Shown here piece after piece: positions 44,630 to 53,373 of a stretch of DNA of 64,000 nt. The stretch is from Marinobacterium nitratireducens. GTDB taxonomy: Bacteria; Pseudomonadota; Gammaproteobacteria; Pseudomonadales; Balneatricaceae. The position numbers and the translations under genes were made by a program. Each line of letters begins with the position of its first letter. Positions within the stretch are counted from its first letter, which is position 1. The stretch is from NCBI RefSeq assembly GCF_014645375.1, contig NZ_BMLT01000001.1, positions 430,835 to 494,834 of the forward strand, given 5' to 3'. The notes below the pieces were generated by a model. The model worked only from the letters and a program-made list of their open reading frames with translations. It searched no databases and was not told the origin of the DNA.

Positions 44630-45223
44630 TCAGGGCTGATAAAGCTCGGCATAGTAACCGGCCGTCGTCAGGTGAACCGTCACGGGCTCGCTGCCGTTGT
44701 TCTGCCAGTACCAGCCGTGAGTACCCTCGAACGGTGCTTCGAACGAGCCGCTGGCCGTGGTCTCGTTGCGGCCCAGCCAGAAACTGGTGAACTCATCCCC
44801 GCCATTCGGCGGCTCGCCGTGCATATCGAAACTGACGGCGCCGCCCTCGACTTCCCAGTGGAATACGAAGTTCTCGCCCGCCTGCATGACGGCCTTGATT
44901 TCGGCGCCTTGTCTCGGCATCAGCGTCAAGGACATCTCGTCCGAACGATAACCGGTCTCGCTTTTCCACACCGGCCCGATCGCTGCGCCGAGCAGGTCGA
45001 CTGAAGCTGCCTCCGTGCTGCCCTCGGGTTCGGCCGCATTGGCGGCGCCCAGCACCATCAATCCCATGGACTCGCCGAGTCCGGTGGGGTCGATACCGTA
45101 TTCTGCCGGCAGTATGGCGGTGACCAGCAGTGCGCCGGCGGTTACCGCTGCGAGCGCCGTTGCCTTGACAAGACTCTTGCCGGAGGGAAGCCCGTCGCGG
45201 CTCAGGTCGGAAATATCACGCAT
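44630..45223 (-). CDS. Transmembrane anchor protein, partner of HupE/UreJ
   Basis: The 197-residue protein has one N-terminal membrane helix (about 18-40) and an extracytoplasmic domain with LMPRQGAEIKAVMQAGENFV, GGAVSFDMHGEPP and the C-terminal HGWYWQNNGSEPVTVHL. Similar proteins annotated as transmembrane anchor proteins are usually found next to HupE/UreJ genes, as here (10 bases after that gene). Function is not known; the MHGEPP segment may bind metal. Confidence 0.75.
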   Translation of the reverse strand: MRDISDLSRDGLPSGKSLVKATALAAVTAGALLVTAILPAEYGIDPTGLGESMGLMVLGAANAAEPEGSTEAASVDLLGAAIGPVWKSETGYRSDEMSLTLMPRQGAEIKAVMQAGENFVFHWEVEGGAVSFDMHGEPPNGGDEFTSFWLGRNETTASGSFEAPFEGTHGWYWQNNGSEPVTVHLTTAGYYAELYQP

Positions 45224-45233
45224 CCTGGATTCC

Positions 45234-45950
45234 TCAGGTCAGGTAGCCGGTAAGCTGGTAGCCGATCAGCATGAAACCCGCTGACATCAGCACCAGGTTG
45301 GCGGCGAAGGCATGCCGGGGAAAGCCCTCGGTACGGCGCCAGGCGTTCATCGCGATGAGGATCGCGCCGAGCGCCAGCAACTGGCCGATCTCCACCCCGA
45401 CGTTGAACGCCAGGATATTGGCGACCAGGCCGTCTTCGGACAGCGTAAAATCCTGCAGCTTGGTGGCGAGACCGAAGCCGTGGAAGAAACCGAAGATCAG
45501 CACGGCCGCCCTGGTGTCGGGCTGAAAGCCGAACCAGCGCCGGAAGGCGCCCAGGTTGTCCAGCGCCTTGTAGACAACGGACAAGCCGATGATGGCGTCG
45601 ACAATGTAGGGATTAAGGTGGGTACCGCTCAGCACCCCGTACAACAGGGTCAGGCTGTGTCCGACGGCGAACAGCGTGACGTAGACGCCAACTTCCCTCA
45701 TGCGATAGAGGAAAAAGATCACACCGAGCAGAAACAGCAGGTGATCGTATCCGGTCACCATATGCTTGGCGCCGAGGTAGATGAAGGGCAGCAACTGGGT
45801 GCCGCTGGCCTGCTCGATGAACAGGGCATCGCCTTCGGCAACCCCGTGGGCCAGGGCCCCGGAGGCACCCACCATTGCGAGCATCAGACTGGCCAGGCAA
45901 AGCGGTTCCCGGCGCGCGCTGCGGGTCGCGTACGAAGTTTTCGGAAACAT
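45234..45950 (-). CDS. HupE/UreJ-family membrane protein
   Basis: The 238-residue protein has a signal-like N-terminus followed by a secreted His (ALAHGVAEGD) and about six helices with HMVTGYDHLLFLLG, LFAVGHSLTLL and FGFFHGFGLA. These conserved His and Asp residues define the HupE/UreJ family of putative nickel or cobalt permeases. No hydrogenase or urease gene is in the window, so its metal is uncertain. ATG 45950 is used because GGAGATGGCGA precedes it; the frame stays open upstream to 46001. Confidence 0.8.
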   Translation of the reverse strand: MFPKTSYATRSARREPLCLASLMLAMVGASGALAHGVAEGDALFIEQASGTQLLPFIYLGAKHMVTGYDHLLFLLGVIFFLYRMREVGVYVTLFAVGHSLTLLYGVLSGTHLNPYIVDAIIGLSVVYKALDNLGAFRRWFGFQPDTRAAVLIFGFFHGFGLATKLQDFTLSEDGLVANILAFNVGVEIGQLLALGAILIAMNAWRRTEGFPRHAFAANLVLMSAGFMLIGYQLTGYLT

Positions 45951-46015
45951 TCGCCATCTCCGTTTCGAATGGTTTCCAATTATCCGGATTGCTGGGCACA
46001 CTAAAATTGAACTTC

Positions 46016-46035
46016 GGTTCCACTACTTTGGAACC
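46016..46035. promoter_or_regulatory. Inverted repeat upstream of hupE
   Basis: GGTTCCA-N6-TGGAACC is a perfect 7-bp inverted repeat. It is flanked by TTCGG and CCGAA, which extend the symmetry with a small offset. It lies 66 bases upstream of the hupE start and about 140 bases before the divergent His-rich gene, a good position for a shared operator. The regulator is unknown. Confidence 0.5.
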
Positions 46036-46175
46036 ATACCGAAACCTGACTCAAGGCGTATCGTGACCGCTGACGTCGCGAAATCACGGCGATAAACCAA
46101 ATCTGGTCGATGGTTGCATTGAAAACTCCCGGCCGGCTCCCTAGAATCGTGAGTTGATCCACTTTTCGGACTGCC

Positions 46176-46529
46176 ATGAAAGCGCTGCATCGAACATTGC
46201 TGGGGTTGCTGCTGATGCTGGTCATCGCCGTTCAGCCTATGGTCGCGGCGAATGCCGCGGAGCAGTCGGACCAGGCCATCTGGCAGCACTGGCAGTATCA
46301 CCTCGAACATGACAGTCATGATCATGACGACGCGGCGGACGCCTCCGGTCATCATCCTGACCTCGAGGATCAGCTGCATGCCGATGCCTGCCACGCCGGT
46401 CACAGTCTGTTGCTGGTCGAGTTTGATCTTGTCGGCGGTGAAGACCCGCCATCTTTAGCCATTGTCGGCTTCCTTCCTGCGCACGAAGCGCCGGACCTCT
46501 CGGTCGATACTCCCCCTCCGATAGCCTGA
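46176..46529 (+). CDS. Secreted histidine-rich small protein
   Basis: A 117-residue protein with a clear signal peptide (cleaved near VAANAAE) and a mature region rich in His and Asp (HWQYHLEHDSHDHDDAADAS, GHHPDLEDQLHADACHAGH). It shows no recognisable domain. Its divergent position from hupE and closeness to the copper genes suggest periplasmic metal binding, in the manner of CopL- or DUF2946-like proteins. It is not assigned to a family. Confidence 0.7.
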   Translation: MKALHRTLLGLLLMLVIAVQPMVAANAAEQSDQAIWQHWQYHLEHDSHDHDDAADASGHHPDLEDQLHADACHAGHSLLLVEFDLVGGEDPPSLAIVGFLPAHEAPDLSVDTPPPIA

Positions 46530-46621
46530 CCGTCAATACTTCGGAACGACGGAATTTTTCGCGGTGATCAGCTGTTGGTCCCGCAACGGAATATTTGTGC
46601 AAGATTCGAGGATGTATCGAT

Positions 46622-47227
46622 ATGAAACCCGCATTTGTCCTGGGTACTGCTGTAGTTCTGTCCGCCGCTGTCACATCCGGGGTGGTTCTGGCCCACGGTG
46701 ACGCCACCGGTGTCGTCAAGGAACGCATGGATTTGATGAAGGACATGAAGGGGGCGATGAAATCGCTGTCGGAAATGTTCAGTGGCGAGGCCACATACGA
46801 CGCTGCCAAAGTGCGCGAGGCCGCGGCCGTTCTGGAGGCCGCCTCCGGCGAGGCGATGACCAGGCTCTTCCCCGAAGGCAGTCTGCATATGCCTAGCGAG
46901 GCGAAGGCCGAGATCTGGCAGGAGTGGGCGCGTTTCCAGGGAATGGCCGACGATCTGGGACACTACAGCCGGGCGCTGGCCGAGTCCGCCGACAACCGAG
47001 GCGGCGCCGGCAGCCAGGGAAGCGGCACGATGATGGGAACCCATTCGATGATGGGCGGCGACGCTATGATGGGGGGGCATTCGATGATGGGTGGCAGCGG
47101 CATGATGGGTGGCGCGCCTTCGGCCGAACATCTGGCGCAGATGCCGTCCGAGATGGTGTTCAAGATGGTCACCGACACCTGCTCCTCCTGCCATACCCGT
47201 TATCGTGTCGAGAAGGATGAGCACTGA
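46622..47227 (+). CDS. Cytochrome c'-like protein with Met-rich insert
   Basis: A 201-residue secreted cytochrome with a signal peptide (cleaved near VVLAHGD), a helical bundle of the cytochrome c' type (MKSLSEMF, EIWQEWARFQGM) and a single C-terminal heme motif CSSCH followed by TRYR. Between about residues 135 and 170 it has a Gly/Met/His insert (GTHSMMGGDAMMGGHSMMGG) absent from ordinary cytochrome c'. ATG 46622 is chosen because the signal peptide starts there. Its stop overlaps the next gene by one base. Confidence 0.85.
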   Translation: MKPAFVLGTAVVLSAAVTSGVVLAHGDATGVVKERMDLMKDMKGAMKSLSEMFSGEATYDAAKVREAAAVLEAASGEAMTRLFPEGSLHMPSEAKAEIWQEWARFQGMADDLGHYSRALAESADNRGGAGSQGSGTMMGTHSMMGGDAMMGGHSMMGGSGMMGGAPSAEHLAQMPSEMVFKMVTDTCSSCHTRYRVEKDEH

Positions 47228-48120
47228 TGAAGCGACTGACCCTTGCGCTGGCCGGCTTTGCCGGCCTCGCCGGGCTGGCGGTCGTGGGCAGCGGGGCATT
47301 TTCCACTCCGCCGGTCGTTCCGGGGCTGGAAAACCTTAGCGGCGATGTCGCCCGCGGTGCCTACCTGGCGCGTGCGTCGGGTTGCATCGCCTGCCACACC
47401 GATGTCGATGGCGGCGGTCAGCCCCTGGCTGGCGGGGCCCCGCTGGAGACACCGTTCGGCACCTTTCACGCGCCCAATCTGACCACCGACCCGGAGCATG
47501 GCATTGGCGCCTGGACGCTGCAGGATTTCGCCAGGGCCCTGCGCCACGGTATCGCGCCGGACGGCTCGCCCTATTATCCGGCTTTCCCGTACACCTTCTA
47601 TACCGAGTTCAGCGATCAGGACATCGCCGATCTGTGGGCGGCGTTTCGCACGGTGCCGGCGGTCCCGCTGCCATCGAAAGAGCAGGCGCTCGCGTTCCCG
47701 TACAGTATTCGCGAGGGACTCAGGCTCTGGCAGACGCTGTATTTCGAGCCCGAACGTTTCGAGCCGGACCCGGACCGCGACGATCTGCACAACCGGGGGG
47801 CCTACCTGGTCGAGGCGGCGGGACACTGCGCTGCCTGCCATACGCCGCGCAATCTGCTCGGTGCACTGGACGAGGAGGCCCCGCTGGCCGGGGCCGACGG
47901 CCTTCCCGGCGGGGGCTCGGCCCCGGCGATCCATGGCGAGGCATTGAAGGCCAACGGCTGGAGTGTCGATAAGCTGGCCTACGCGCTGCGCTCGGGGATC
48001 ACCCCGGACGGCGACGTACTGGGCGGCTCGATGGGCGAGGTGATCCGGGACGGTACCGGCTACCTTTCCAATGAGGATCTCAAAGCCATCGCCACCTACC
48101 TGATGGCAGTGCCCGACTGA
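47227..48120 (+). CDS. Diheme cytochrome c
   Basis: The 297-residue exported protein has two c-type heme motifs, CIACH (about 52) and CAACH (about 200), each within a repeat of the same fold (NLTTDPEHGIGAWT, LRHGIAPDGSPY and LRSGITPDGDVLGG). This resembles the cytochrome subunits of membrane-bound alcohol or gluconate dehydrogenases, but no dehydrogenase gene is adjacent. It is translationally coupled to the Met-rich cytochrome c' gene, so the two may form an electron-transfer pair. Confidence 0.88.
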   Translation: MKRLTLALAGFAGLAGLAVVGSGAFSTPPVVPGLENLSGDVARGAYLARASGCIACHTDVDGGGQPLAGGAPLETPFGTFHAPNLTTDPEHGIGAWTLQDFARALRHGIAPDGSPYYPAFPYTFYTEFSDQDIADLWAAFRTVPAVPLPSKEQALAFPYSIREGLRLWQTLYFEPERFEPDPDRDDLHNRGAYLVEAAGHCAACHTPRNLLGALDEEAPLAGADGLPGGGSAPAIHGEALKANGWSVDKLAYALRSGITPDGDVLGGSMGEVIRDGTGYLSNEDLKAIATYLMAVPD

Positions 48121-48180
48121 TCCGGTCGCGGATCGGTCAGAGCGTCGCGATATCCATCACGGAAATCGGGCCGGAAAAAG

Positions 48181-48227
48181 TTAAGTTATCTCTAACCTAA
48201 AGGTAATTAAATTTGAATTTAACTTAA
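48181..48227. promoter_or_regulatory. AT-rich inverted repeat ahead of the beta-alanine genes
   Basis: TTAAGTTA (48181-48188) and TAACTTAA (48220-48227) form perfect 8-bp arms in an AT-rich patch 55 bases before the aminotransferase start. The lysR promoter at 51436-51453 holds TAAGTTATTGGTTAAGTT, which shares this element. Binding by the LysR protein encoded at 51484 is inferred. Confidence 0.55.
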
Positions 48228-48281
48228 CATTCAAAGGGTTCAGACTGGCCCTATCAACTCCTGACGAACAAGGGTATCGCC

Positions 48282-49625
48282 ATGTCTGAACCGGATACTT
48301 GCAACACCGCGGGCCTGAGCCCCGAGCAGCTCGATGCCTACTGGATGCCGTACACCGCCAACCGGCAGTTCAAGCGCGACCCGCGCATGATCGTCGGCGC
48401 CGAAGGCTGCTACTACAAATCGGCTGACGGTCGCCGTATCTTCGACGGACTGTCCGGTCTATGGACCTGTGGCGCCGGCCACAACCGTCCCGAGATTGCC
48501 GAGGCCGTCGCCCGGCAGCTGCGCGAACTCGATTATGCACCGGCATTCCAGCACGGCCATCCCAAGGCGTTCGAGCTGGCGCACCGGATCACCCAGCTGG
48601 CGCCAGCCGGTCTCGACCACGTCTTCTTTACCGGTTCCGGTTCCGAGAGCGCCGATACCTCGCTGAAGATCGCCCGCGCCTACTGGCGCAAAAAGGGGCA
48701 GCCGAGCAAGACCAAGCTGATCGGTCGCGCCAAGGGTTACCACGGCGTCAACTTCGGCGGCATCAGCCTTGGCGGCATCGGCGCCAACCGGGCGCTGTTC
48801 GGCCAGGGTGTCGACGCCGACCATCTGCCCCATACGCTGCTGAAGGAAAACGCCTTCACCCGCGGCATGCCGGAAACCGGTGCCGACAAGGCCGAGGATC
48901 TGCTGGAACTGATCGCGCTGCACGATGCCAGCAATATCGCCGCCGTCATCGTCGAGCCGCTGGCGGGCTCCGCCGGCGTGATTCCGCCGCCGGTCGGTTA
49001 CCTCAAGCGCCTGCGCGAGATCTGCGATGCACACAATATCCTGCTGATCTTCGACGAGGTCATCACCGGTTTCGGTCGCATGGGCTCGATGACCGGAGCC
49101 GAGGAATTCGGCGTGGTGCCGGACATCATGAACGTCGCCAAGCAGCTGACCAACGGCGCGGTGCCGATGGGCGCGGTGATCTGTCAGCGCGAGATCTACC
49201 AGACCTTCATGGAGCAGGGTGGTCCCGAATACATGCTCGAACTGCCCCATGGCTATACCTATTCAGGGCATCCGGTGGCCTGCGCCGCGGCGCTGGCGTC
49301 GCTCGATATACTCGCGAAGGACAACCTGATCGACAGGGTACGGGAGATGGCACCGATCTTCGAGAACGGCCTCCACAGTCTCAAGGGCACGCGCTATATC
49401 AGCGATATTCGCAACTACGGTCTCGCTGGTGCGCTGCAGATCGAACCCTACCCGGGCGAGCCCGCGCGCCGTCCCGCCGAAATCGCCATGAAGTGCTGGG
49501 AGAAGGGCTTCTACGTTCGCTACGGCGGCGACACCATCCAGCTGGGACTGCCGTTTATCGTCGAACGCGAGCAGATCGACAGCCTGATCAACGCCCTTGG
49601 CGATGCCATCGGCGAACTGGATTGA
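48282..49625 (+). CDS. bauA: Beta-alanine:pyruvate (omega) aminotransferase
   Basis: The 447-residue class III aminotransferase moves the amino group of beta-alanine or other omega-amino acids to pyruvate. It follows the P. aeruginosa BauA pattern: YWMPYTANRQFKRDPRM near the start, FTGSGSESADTSLKIARAYW, KGYHGVNFGG, the PLP-contacting Asp in LLIFDEVITGFGRMG and the PLP-binding Lys in MNVAKQLTNGAVPMGAV. With the semialdehyde dehydrogenase downstream it converts beta-alanine to acetyl-CoA. Confidence 0.92.
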   Translation: MSEPDTCNTAGLSPEQLDAYWMPYTANRQFKRDPRMIVGAEGCYYKSADGRRIFDGLSGLWTCGAGHNRPEIAEAVARQLRELDYAPAFQHGHPKAFELAHRITQLAPAGLDHVFFTGSGSESADTSLKIARAYWRKKGQPSKTKLIGRAKGYHGVNFGGISLGGIGANRALFGQGVDADHLPHTLLKENAFTRGMPETGADKAEDLLELIALHDASNIAAVIVEPLAGSAGVIPPPVGYLKRLREICDAHNILLIFDEVITGFGRMGSMTGAEEFGVVPDIMNVAKQLTNGAVPMGAVICQREIYQTFMEQGGPEYMLELPHGYTYSGHPVACAAALASLDILAKDNLIDRVREMAPIFENGLHSLKGTRYISDIRNYGLAGALQIEPYPGEPARRPAEIAMKCWEKGFYVRYGGDTIQLGLPFIVEREQIDSLINALGDAIGELD

Positions 49626-49636
49626 ACCATTTCTTG

Positions 49637-49663
49637 CCGAACCGACCCACAGGGGCGGTTCGG
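49637..49663 (+). other. Hairpin between bauA and the dehydrogenase gene
   Basis: CCGAACCG-N11-CGGTTCGG is a perfect 8-bp stem in the 69-base gap. Only a short TTTT follows 8 bases later, so it may be a partial terminator that lowers downstream expression or an mRNA-stabilising element. Confidence 0.5.
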
Positions 49664-49694
49664 ACGACAGTTTTGACAGTAAAGAGGTAGAGAC

Positions 49695-51185
49695 ATGACC
49701 ACCATCGGCCACCTGATCAACGGCATCGTGCAGAACGACGCCGCGCGCACCCAGAACGTCTACAACCCGTCCACCGGCGAAGTGTCGAAGCAGGTTGCGC
49801 TGGCCGGCAAGGCGACCGTCGAGGAGGCGATCGCCGCAGCCCAGGCTGCGTTCCCGGCCTGGCGCAACACGCCGCCGCAAAAGCGGGCGCGCATCATGTT
49901 CCGTTTCAAGGAGCTGCTGGAGCAGAATGCCGACGAGATCTGCCGCCTGATCGGTGAAGAACACGGCAAGATTTCCCACGACGCCCTGGGCGAGCTGCAG
50001 CGCGGCATCGAAAACGTCGAGTACGCCTGCGGTGTACCGGAGCTGCTCAAGGGCGAGTACAGCAAGAACGTCGGTCCCGCTATCGATTCCTGGAGCGAGT
50101 TCCAACCGCTGGGTGTGGTCGCCGGCATCACGCCGTTCAACTTCCCGGCGATGGTGCCGCTGTGGATGTACCCGATCGCCATCGCCTGCGGCAACACCTT
50201 CGTGCTGAAGCCCTCCGAGCGCGACCCGAGCTCGACGCTGTTCATCGCCGAGCTGGCGCTGGAAGCGGGTCTGCCGGCGGGCGTCCTGAACGTCGTCAAC
50301 GGGGACAAGGAAGCCGTCGACACCCTGCTCGACGATTCCCGCGTCCAGGCGGTCAGCTTCGTCGGCTCCACGCCGATTGCCGAGTACATTTACAGCCGCG
50401 CCAGTGCCAACGGCAAGCGCTGTCAGGCCCTGGGTGGCGCCAAGAACCACGCCATCGTGATGCCGGACGCCGATATGGACAATGCCGTCAGCGCCCTGAC
50501 CGGTGCCGCCTTCGGCTCGTCCGGCGAGCGCTGCATGGCCTTGTCGGTTGCCGTTGCCGTCGGCGACGAAGCCGCTGATGCCCTGATCGGCAAGATGAAG
50601 GCGCAGATGCAGGAATTGAAAGTTGGCGCCTTCAGCGACGCGGGCAACGATTTCGGTCCGGTGATCACCAAAGCGCACCAAGAAAAGGTGATCGGTTACA
50701 TCAACAGCGCCGAGGAAGACGGCGCCGACATCGTCGTCGATGGCCGCAACCCGCAGGTACCCGGTTACGAAAACGGCTTCTTCGTCGGCGGCACCCTGAT
50801 CGACCGTGTCACGCCGGACATGCTCTGCTACCGCGATGAAATCTTCGGGCCGGTGCTGCTGGTAGTGCGGGTCGACAGCATGCAGGAAGCGATGAATCTG
50901 ATCGATGCGCACGAGTACGGTAACGGTACCTGCATCTTCACCCGCGATGGCGAAGCGGCGCGCTACTTCAGTGACAACATCCAGGTCGGCATGGTCGGCA
51001 TCAACGTGCCGCTGCCGGTTCCGGTCGCCTATCACAGCTTCGGCGGCTGGAAACGTTCGCTGTTCGGCGACCTCTTTGCCTACGGCCCGGATGGCGTGCG
51101 TTTCTACACCCGCCGCAAGACCGTTACCCAGCGCTGGCCCTCCGCCGGCGTGCGCGAAGGCGTGCAGTTCTCCTTCCCGTCCTGA
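49695..51185 (+). CDS. mmsA: CoA-acylating (methyl)malonate-semialdehyde dehydrogenase
   Basis: The 496-residue aldehyde dehydrogenase turns malonate or methylmalonate semialdehyde into acetyl- or propionyl-CoA. Typical segments are IGEEHGKISHDALGELQRGI, VAGITPFNFPAMVPLWMYP, the nucleotide-binding VSFVGSTPIAEYIYSRA and the catalytic Cys in GSSGERCMALS. Beside bauA it most likely serves beta-alanine breakdown (BauC role); valine catabolism is the alternative. AAGAGGTAGAG precedes the ATG. Confidence 0.93.
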   Translation: MTTIGHLINGIVQNDAARTQNVYNPSTGEVSKQVALAGKATVEEAIAAAQAAFPAWRNTPPQKRARIMFRFKELLEQNADEICRLIGEEHGKISHDALGELQRGIENVEYACGVPELLKGEYSKNVGPAIDSWSEFQPLGVVAGITPFNFPAMVPLWMYPIAIACGNTFVLKPSERDPSSTLFIAELALEAGLPAGVLNVVNGDKEAVDTLLDDSRVQAVSFVGSTPIAEYIYSRASANGKRCQALGGAKNHAIVMPDADMDNAVSALTGAAFGSSGERCMALSVAVAVGDEAADALIGKMKAQMQELKVGAFSDAGNDFGPVITKAHQEKVIGYINSAEEDGADIVVDGRNPQVPGYENGFFVGGTLIDRVTPDMLCYRDEIFGPVLLVVRVDSMQEAMNLIDAHEYGNGTCIFTRDGEAARYFSDNIQVGMVGINVPLPVPVAYHSFGGWKRSLFGDLFAYGPDGVRFYTRRKTVTQRWPSAGVREGVQFSFPS

Positions 51186-51203
51186 CCGGGGAAGGTCCGA
51201 TAA

Positions 51204-51228
51204 ACGGGGGCTGATGCCCCCGTTTTTT
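51204..51228 (+). terminator. Intrinsic terminator of the beta-alanine operon
   Basis: ACGGGGGC-TGAT-GCCCCCGT and a run of T residues form a textbook rho-independent terminator. Confidence 0.95.
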
Positions 51229-51277
51229 CGGCCTTCGCGCTTTAGCGGAAAGGTGATGTAACTCGCAGCTACCAAAG

Positions 51278-51350
51278 ATGGGTTACGCCGCCGTCAGAAC
51301 CCTCTGCCAATCGACAGGAACGCGTAGATGGCGGCTTCACCCATCCTACG
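51278..51350. repeat. Dispersed repeat of the GATGGGT...ACCCATC family
   Basis: GATGGGTTACGCCGCCGTCA...GGCTTCACCCATCCTACGG has inverted ends and resembles the copies at 530 and 21385, although the middle differs. Confidence 0.65.
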
Positions 51351-51483
51351 GTTTTTTACCATGTTTCGGTCTTGGCAGTTTATTCCCGCCAAACGGAATC
51401 AGGCTGTCCTGCGCCGCTTGCAGACTTCTTAAAGGTAAGTTATTGGTTAAGTTTCCTTCGCGATTTTTATAAAAGCCTGAACA

Positions 51484-52419
51484 ATGAAGCCAAAACAAGT
51501 GCTCAGCCAGGTCAGTGATTTCGACCTGCGCCTGCTGCGCATCTTCAGGACGGTGGCCGAGTGCGGCAGTTTCTCCGCCGCAGAAAGCGCACTCGGGATC
51601 ACGCGATCGGCCGTCAGTCAGCATATGAGCGATCTCGAGAAACGCGTCGGCATGCGTCTGTGCCAGCGCGGAAGAGGGGGCTTTTCCCTGACCGACGAGG
51701 GACGACGGGTACTCGATGCCGGCGAGGTGCTGCTCGCGGCGGTCGAGGACTACCGTAGCGAGGTCAACCGCATCAACCGCCAGCTGCGCGGCGAGCTCAA
51801 TATCGGCATCGTCAACAACCTGGTTACCCAGCCACAGATGCTCATCACCCGAGCGCTGAAAGAGCTGCAGTCCAGGGGCGATGGCGTGCGGATCAATATC
51901 AGTATGAGTACGCCCGGCGAAATCGAACGGGGGCTTTTCGACGGTCGCCTGCATGTCGGCGCGATTCCCTTCAACACACCGCTGTCGGGTCTGGATTACA
52001 GCCAGCTCTATGAAGAGCGCTCCTATCTCTACTGCAGCCACGAGCATCCGTTTTTTCAGGATCCCGAAGAGCCGGACCACCGCAAGCTGAGCACGGCCGA
52101 TGCCGTCGTGCCGAGCTATCGCATGACCGCCGAAGCCATCGAGCTGCACCAGCAGCTGAACTGTACCGCCACCGCCTCCGACCGCGAGGGAATCGCCTTT
52201 CTGATACTGACTGGCGGCTACATCGGCTACCTGCCGGATCACTACGCCGCCAACTGGGTCGGCAAGGGGCAGATGAAGCCGCTGTGCCGGGAACGGCTGC
52301 ATTTCGATACCGGGCTGAGCATCGTCACGCGCAAGGGGCGACGCTCGAACCTGATTCTGGAAACCTTTCTCGAGTCCCTTCAGGGGGCCGATCCGGCTCC
52401 TCTGCAGCCAGGCGGCTGA
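51484..52419 (+). CDS. LysR-family regulator, probable activator of the beta-alanine genes
   Basis: A 311-residue LysR-type regulator with an N-terminal helix-turn-helix (LLRIFRTVAECGSFSAAESA, GITRSAVSQHMSDLEKRVGM) and a substrate-binding domain. It lies just downstream of bauA-mmsA in the same direction, behind its own promoter after a terminator. The TAAGTTA motifs in front of both bauA and this gene suggest that it controls both. The inducer is not known. Confidence 0.85.
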   Translation: MKPKQVLSQVSDFDLRLLRIFRTVAECGSFSAAESALGITRSAVSQHMSDLEKRVGMRLCQRGRGGFSLTDEGRRVLDAGEVLLAAVEDYRSEVNRINRQLRGELNIGIVNNLVTQPQMLITRALKELQSRGDGVRINISMSTPGEIERGLFDGRLHVGAIPFNTPLSGLDYSQLYEERSYLYCSHEHPFFQDPEEPDHRKLSTADAVVPSYRMTAEAIELHQQLNCTATASDREGIAFLILTGGYIGYLPDHYAANWVGKGQMKPLCRERLHFDTGLSIVTRKGRRSNLILETFLESLQGADPAPLQPGG

Positions 52420-52443
52420 GGTCGCTTGGTGCAACCCCACGAA

Positions 52444-52457
52444 TACTGTACCGTATA
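52444..52457. promoter_or_regulatory. Candidate TetR operator at the tetR promoter
   Basis: ATACTGTACCGTAT is a near-palindrome (12 of 14 positions) that resembles the TACACTGTACAGTGTA operators upstream of the efflux genes. It lies 36 bases before the tetR start and would allow autoregulation. Confidence 0.5.
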
Positions 52458-52492
52458 GAGCAGAATGAAATTACAGGAGTCAGACTGCAACG

Positions 52493-53107
52493 ATGCCCGA
52501 CAGCACAGCCGGCAAGCCGCGTCGCAAGGGGAAACGCGCCGCTATCATCGCCGCGGCGGTCAAGGAGTTTCAGGAACGGGGATTCCTCGAAACGAGCATG
52601 GACCGCATCGCGGAAACCGCACAGGTGTCCAAACGCACCGTGTACAACCATTTTCCCTCCAAGGAAGAGCTGTTTCAGTCAATCGTCACTGAGCTGCTGG
52701 ATCGCTGCGGCCATCTGGAGGTGCCGGAACCCAATGCCGACTCTCCGATAAAAGACCAGTTGATGGCGGTGGGGCGCTGCTACGCCGAGCTGATGACGAG
52801 CGATGATTTCATCAAACTGTCCCGGGTGGTGCTGTCGCGCTTTATCCAGTCTCCCGGCCTTGTCGGCAGCGCCATCACCGGGCAGGAGCCGCAGCAACCG
52901 ATTCTGGAATGGTTCGAGGCGGCGCAGCAGCGCGGACTGCTGCCGCATTTCGACAATGTTCAGGCTACCAAGGAGTTCACCGGCCTGATCAATGCCACCG
53001 AGTTCTGGCCAAAGCTGATCTCGAACGAGCAACTGCCGGGCGACGAGGCGCGTGAACGCTATCTCGACTCGATCGCATCGATGTTTCTCAACCACTACGC
53101 GCCCTGA
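52493..53107 (+). CDS. TetR/AcrR-family repressor of the RND pump
   Basis: The 204-residue regulator has an N-terminal helix-turn-helix (IIAAAVKEFQERGFLETSMD, AETAQVSKRTVYNHFPSKEE) and a C-terminal ligand-binding domain of the TetR_C AcrR type. It precedes the efflux operon in the same direction, with a strong operator array between them, so it most likely represses the pump until a ligand binds. Confidence 0.9.
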   Translation: MPDSTAGKPRRKGKRAAIIAAAVKEFQERGFLETSMDRIAETAQVSKRTVYNHFPSKEELFQSIVTELLDRCGHLEVPEPNADSPIKDQLMAVGRCYAELMTSDDFIKLSRVVLSRFIQSPGLVGSAITGQEPQQPILEWFEAAQQRGLLPHFDNVQATKEFTGLINATEFWPKLISNEQLPGDEARERYLDSIASMFLNHYAP

Positions 53108-53373
53108 GCGTGTAGTGAGACCCATATTCCGGGGCGCCTCGGCAGGCGGAACGCTGTCCGGCCGCGTGCCGCCCCGATGGAAAAAGCCGGAAGGGCACAG
53201 CTCAGTGCACTGACCGGCATTGCATCCCTCATCTTCTTCTGAACGCAACCTAACGGCGCTGCCACTCTGGCGGCTGCTGTTCTAGTGCGTCGTTTTCCCA
53301 CCTCTGCAAAGGTACGTTGTCGCGCTGGCGGCACCCGTCAGGTCCCAGCCATATCCGTTGTTGCATTCGTCAA

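Noticed and set aside
48119-48134. Terminator after the diheme cytochrome gene (GATCCG-GTCG-CGGATC)
   Set aside because: The stem is only 6 bp and no U tract follows.
49263-51275. Open frame of 670 codons on the minus strand
   Set aside because: It is antisense to the confident bauA and mmsA genes and shows no family pattern.
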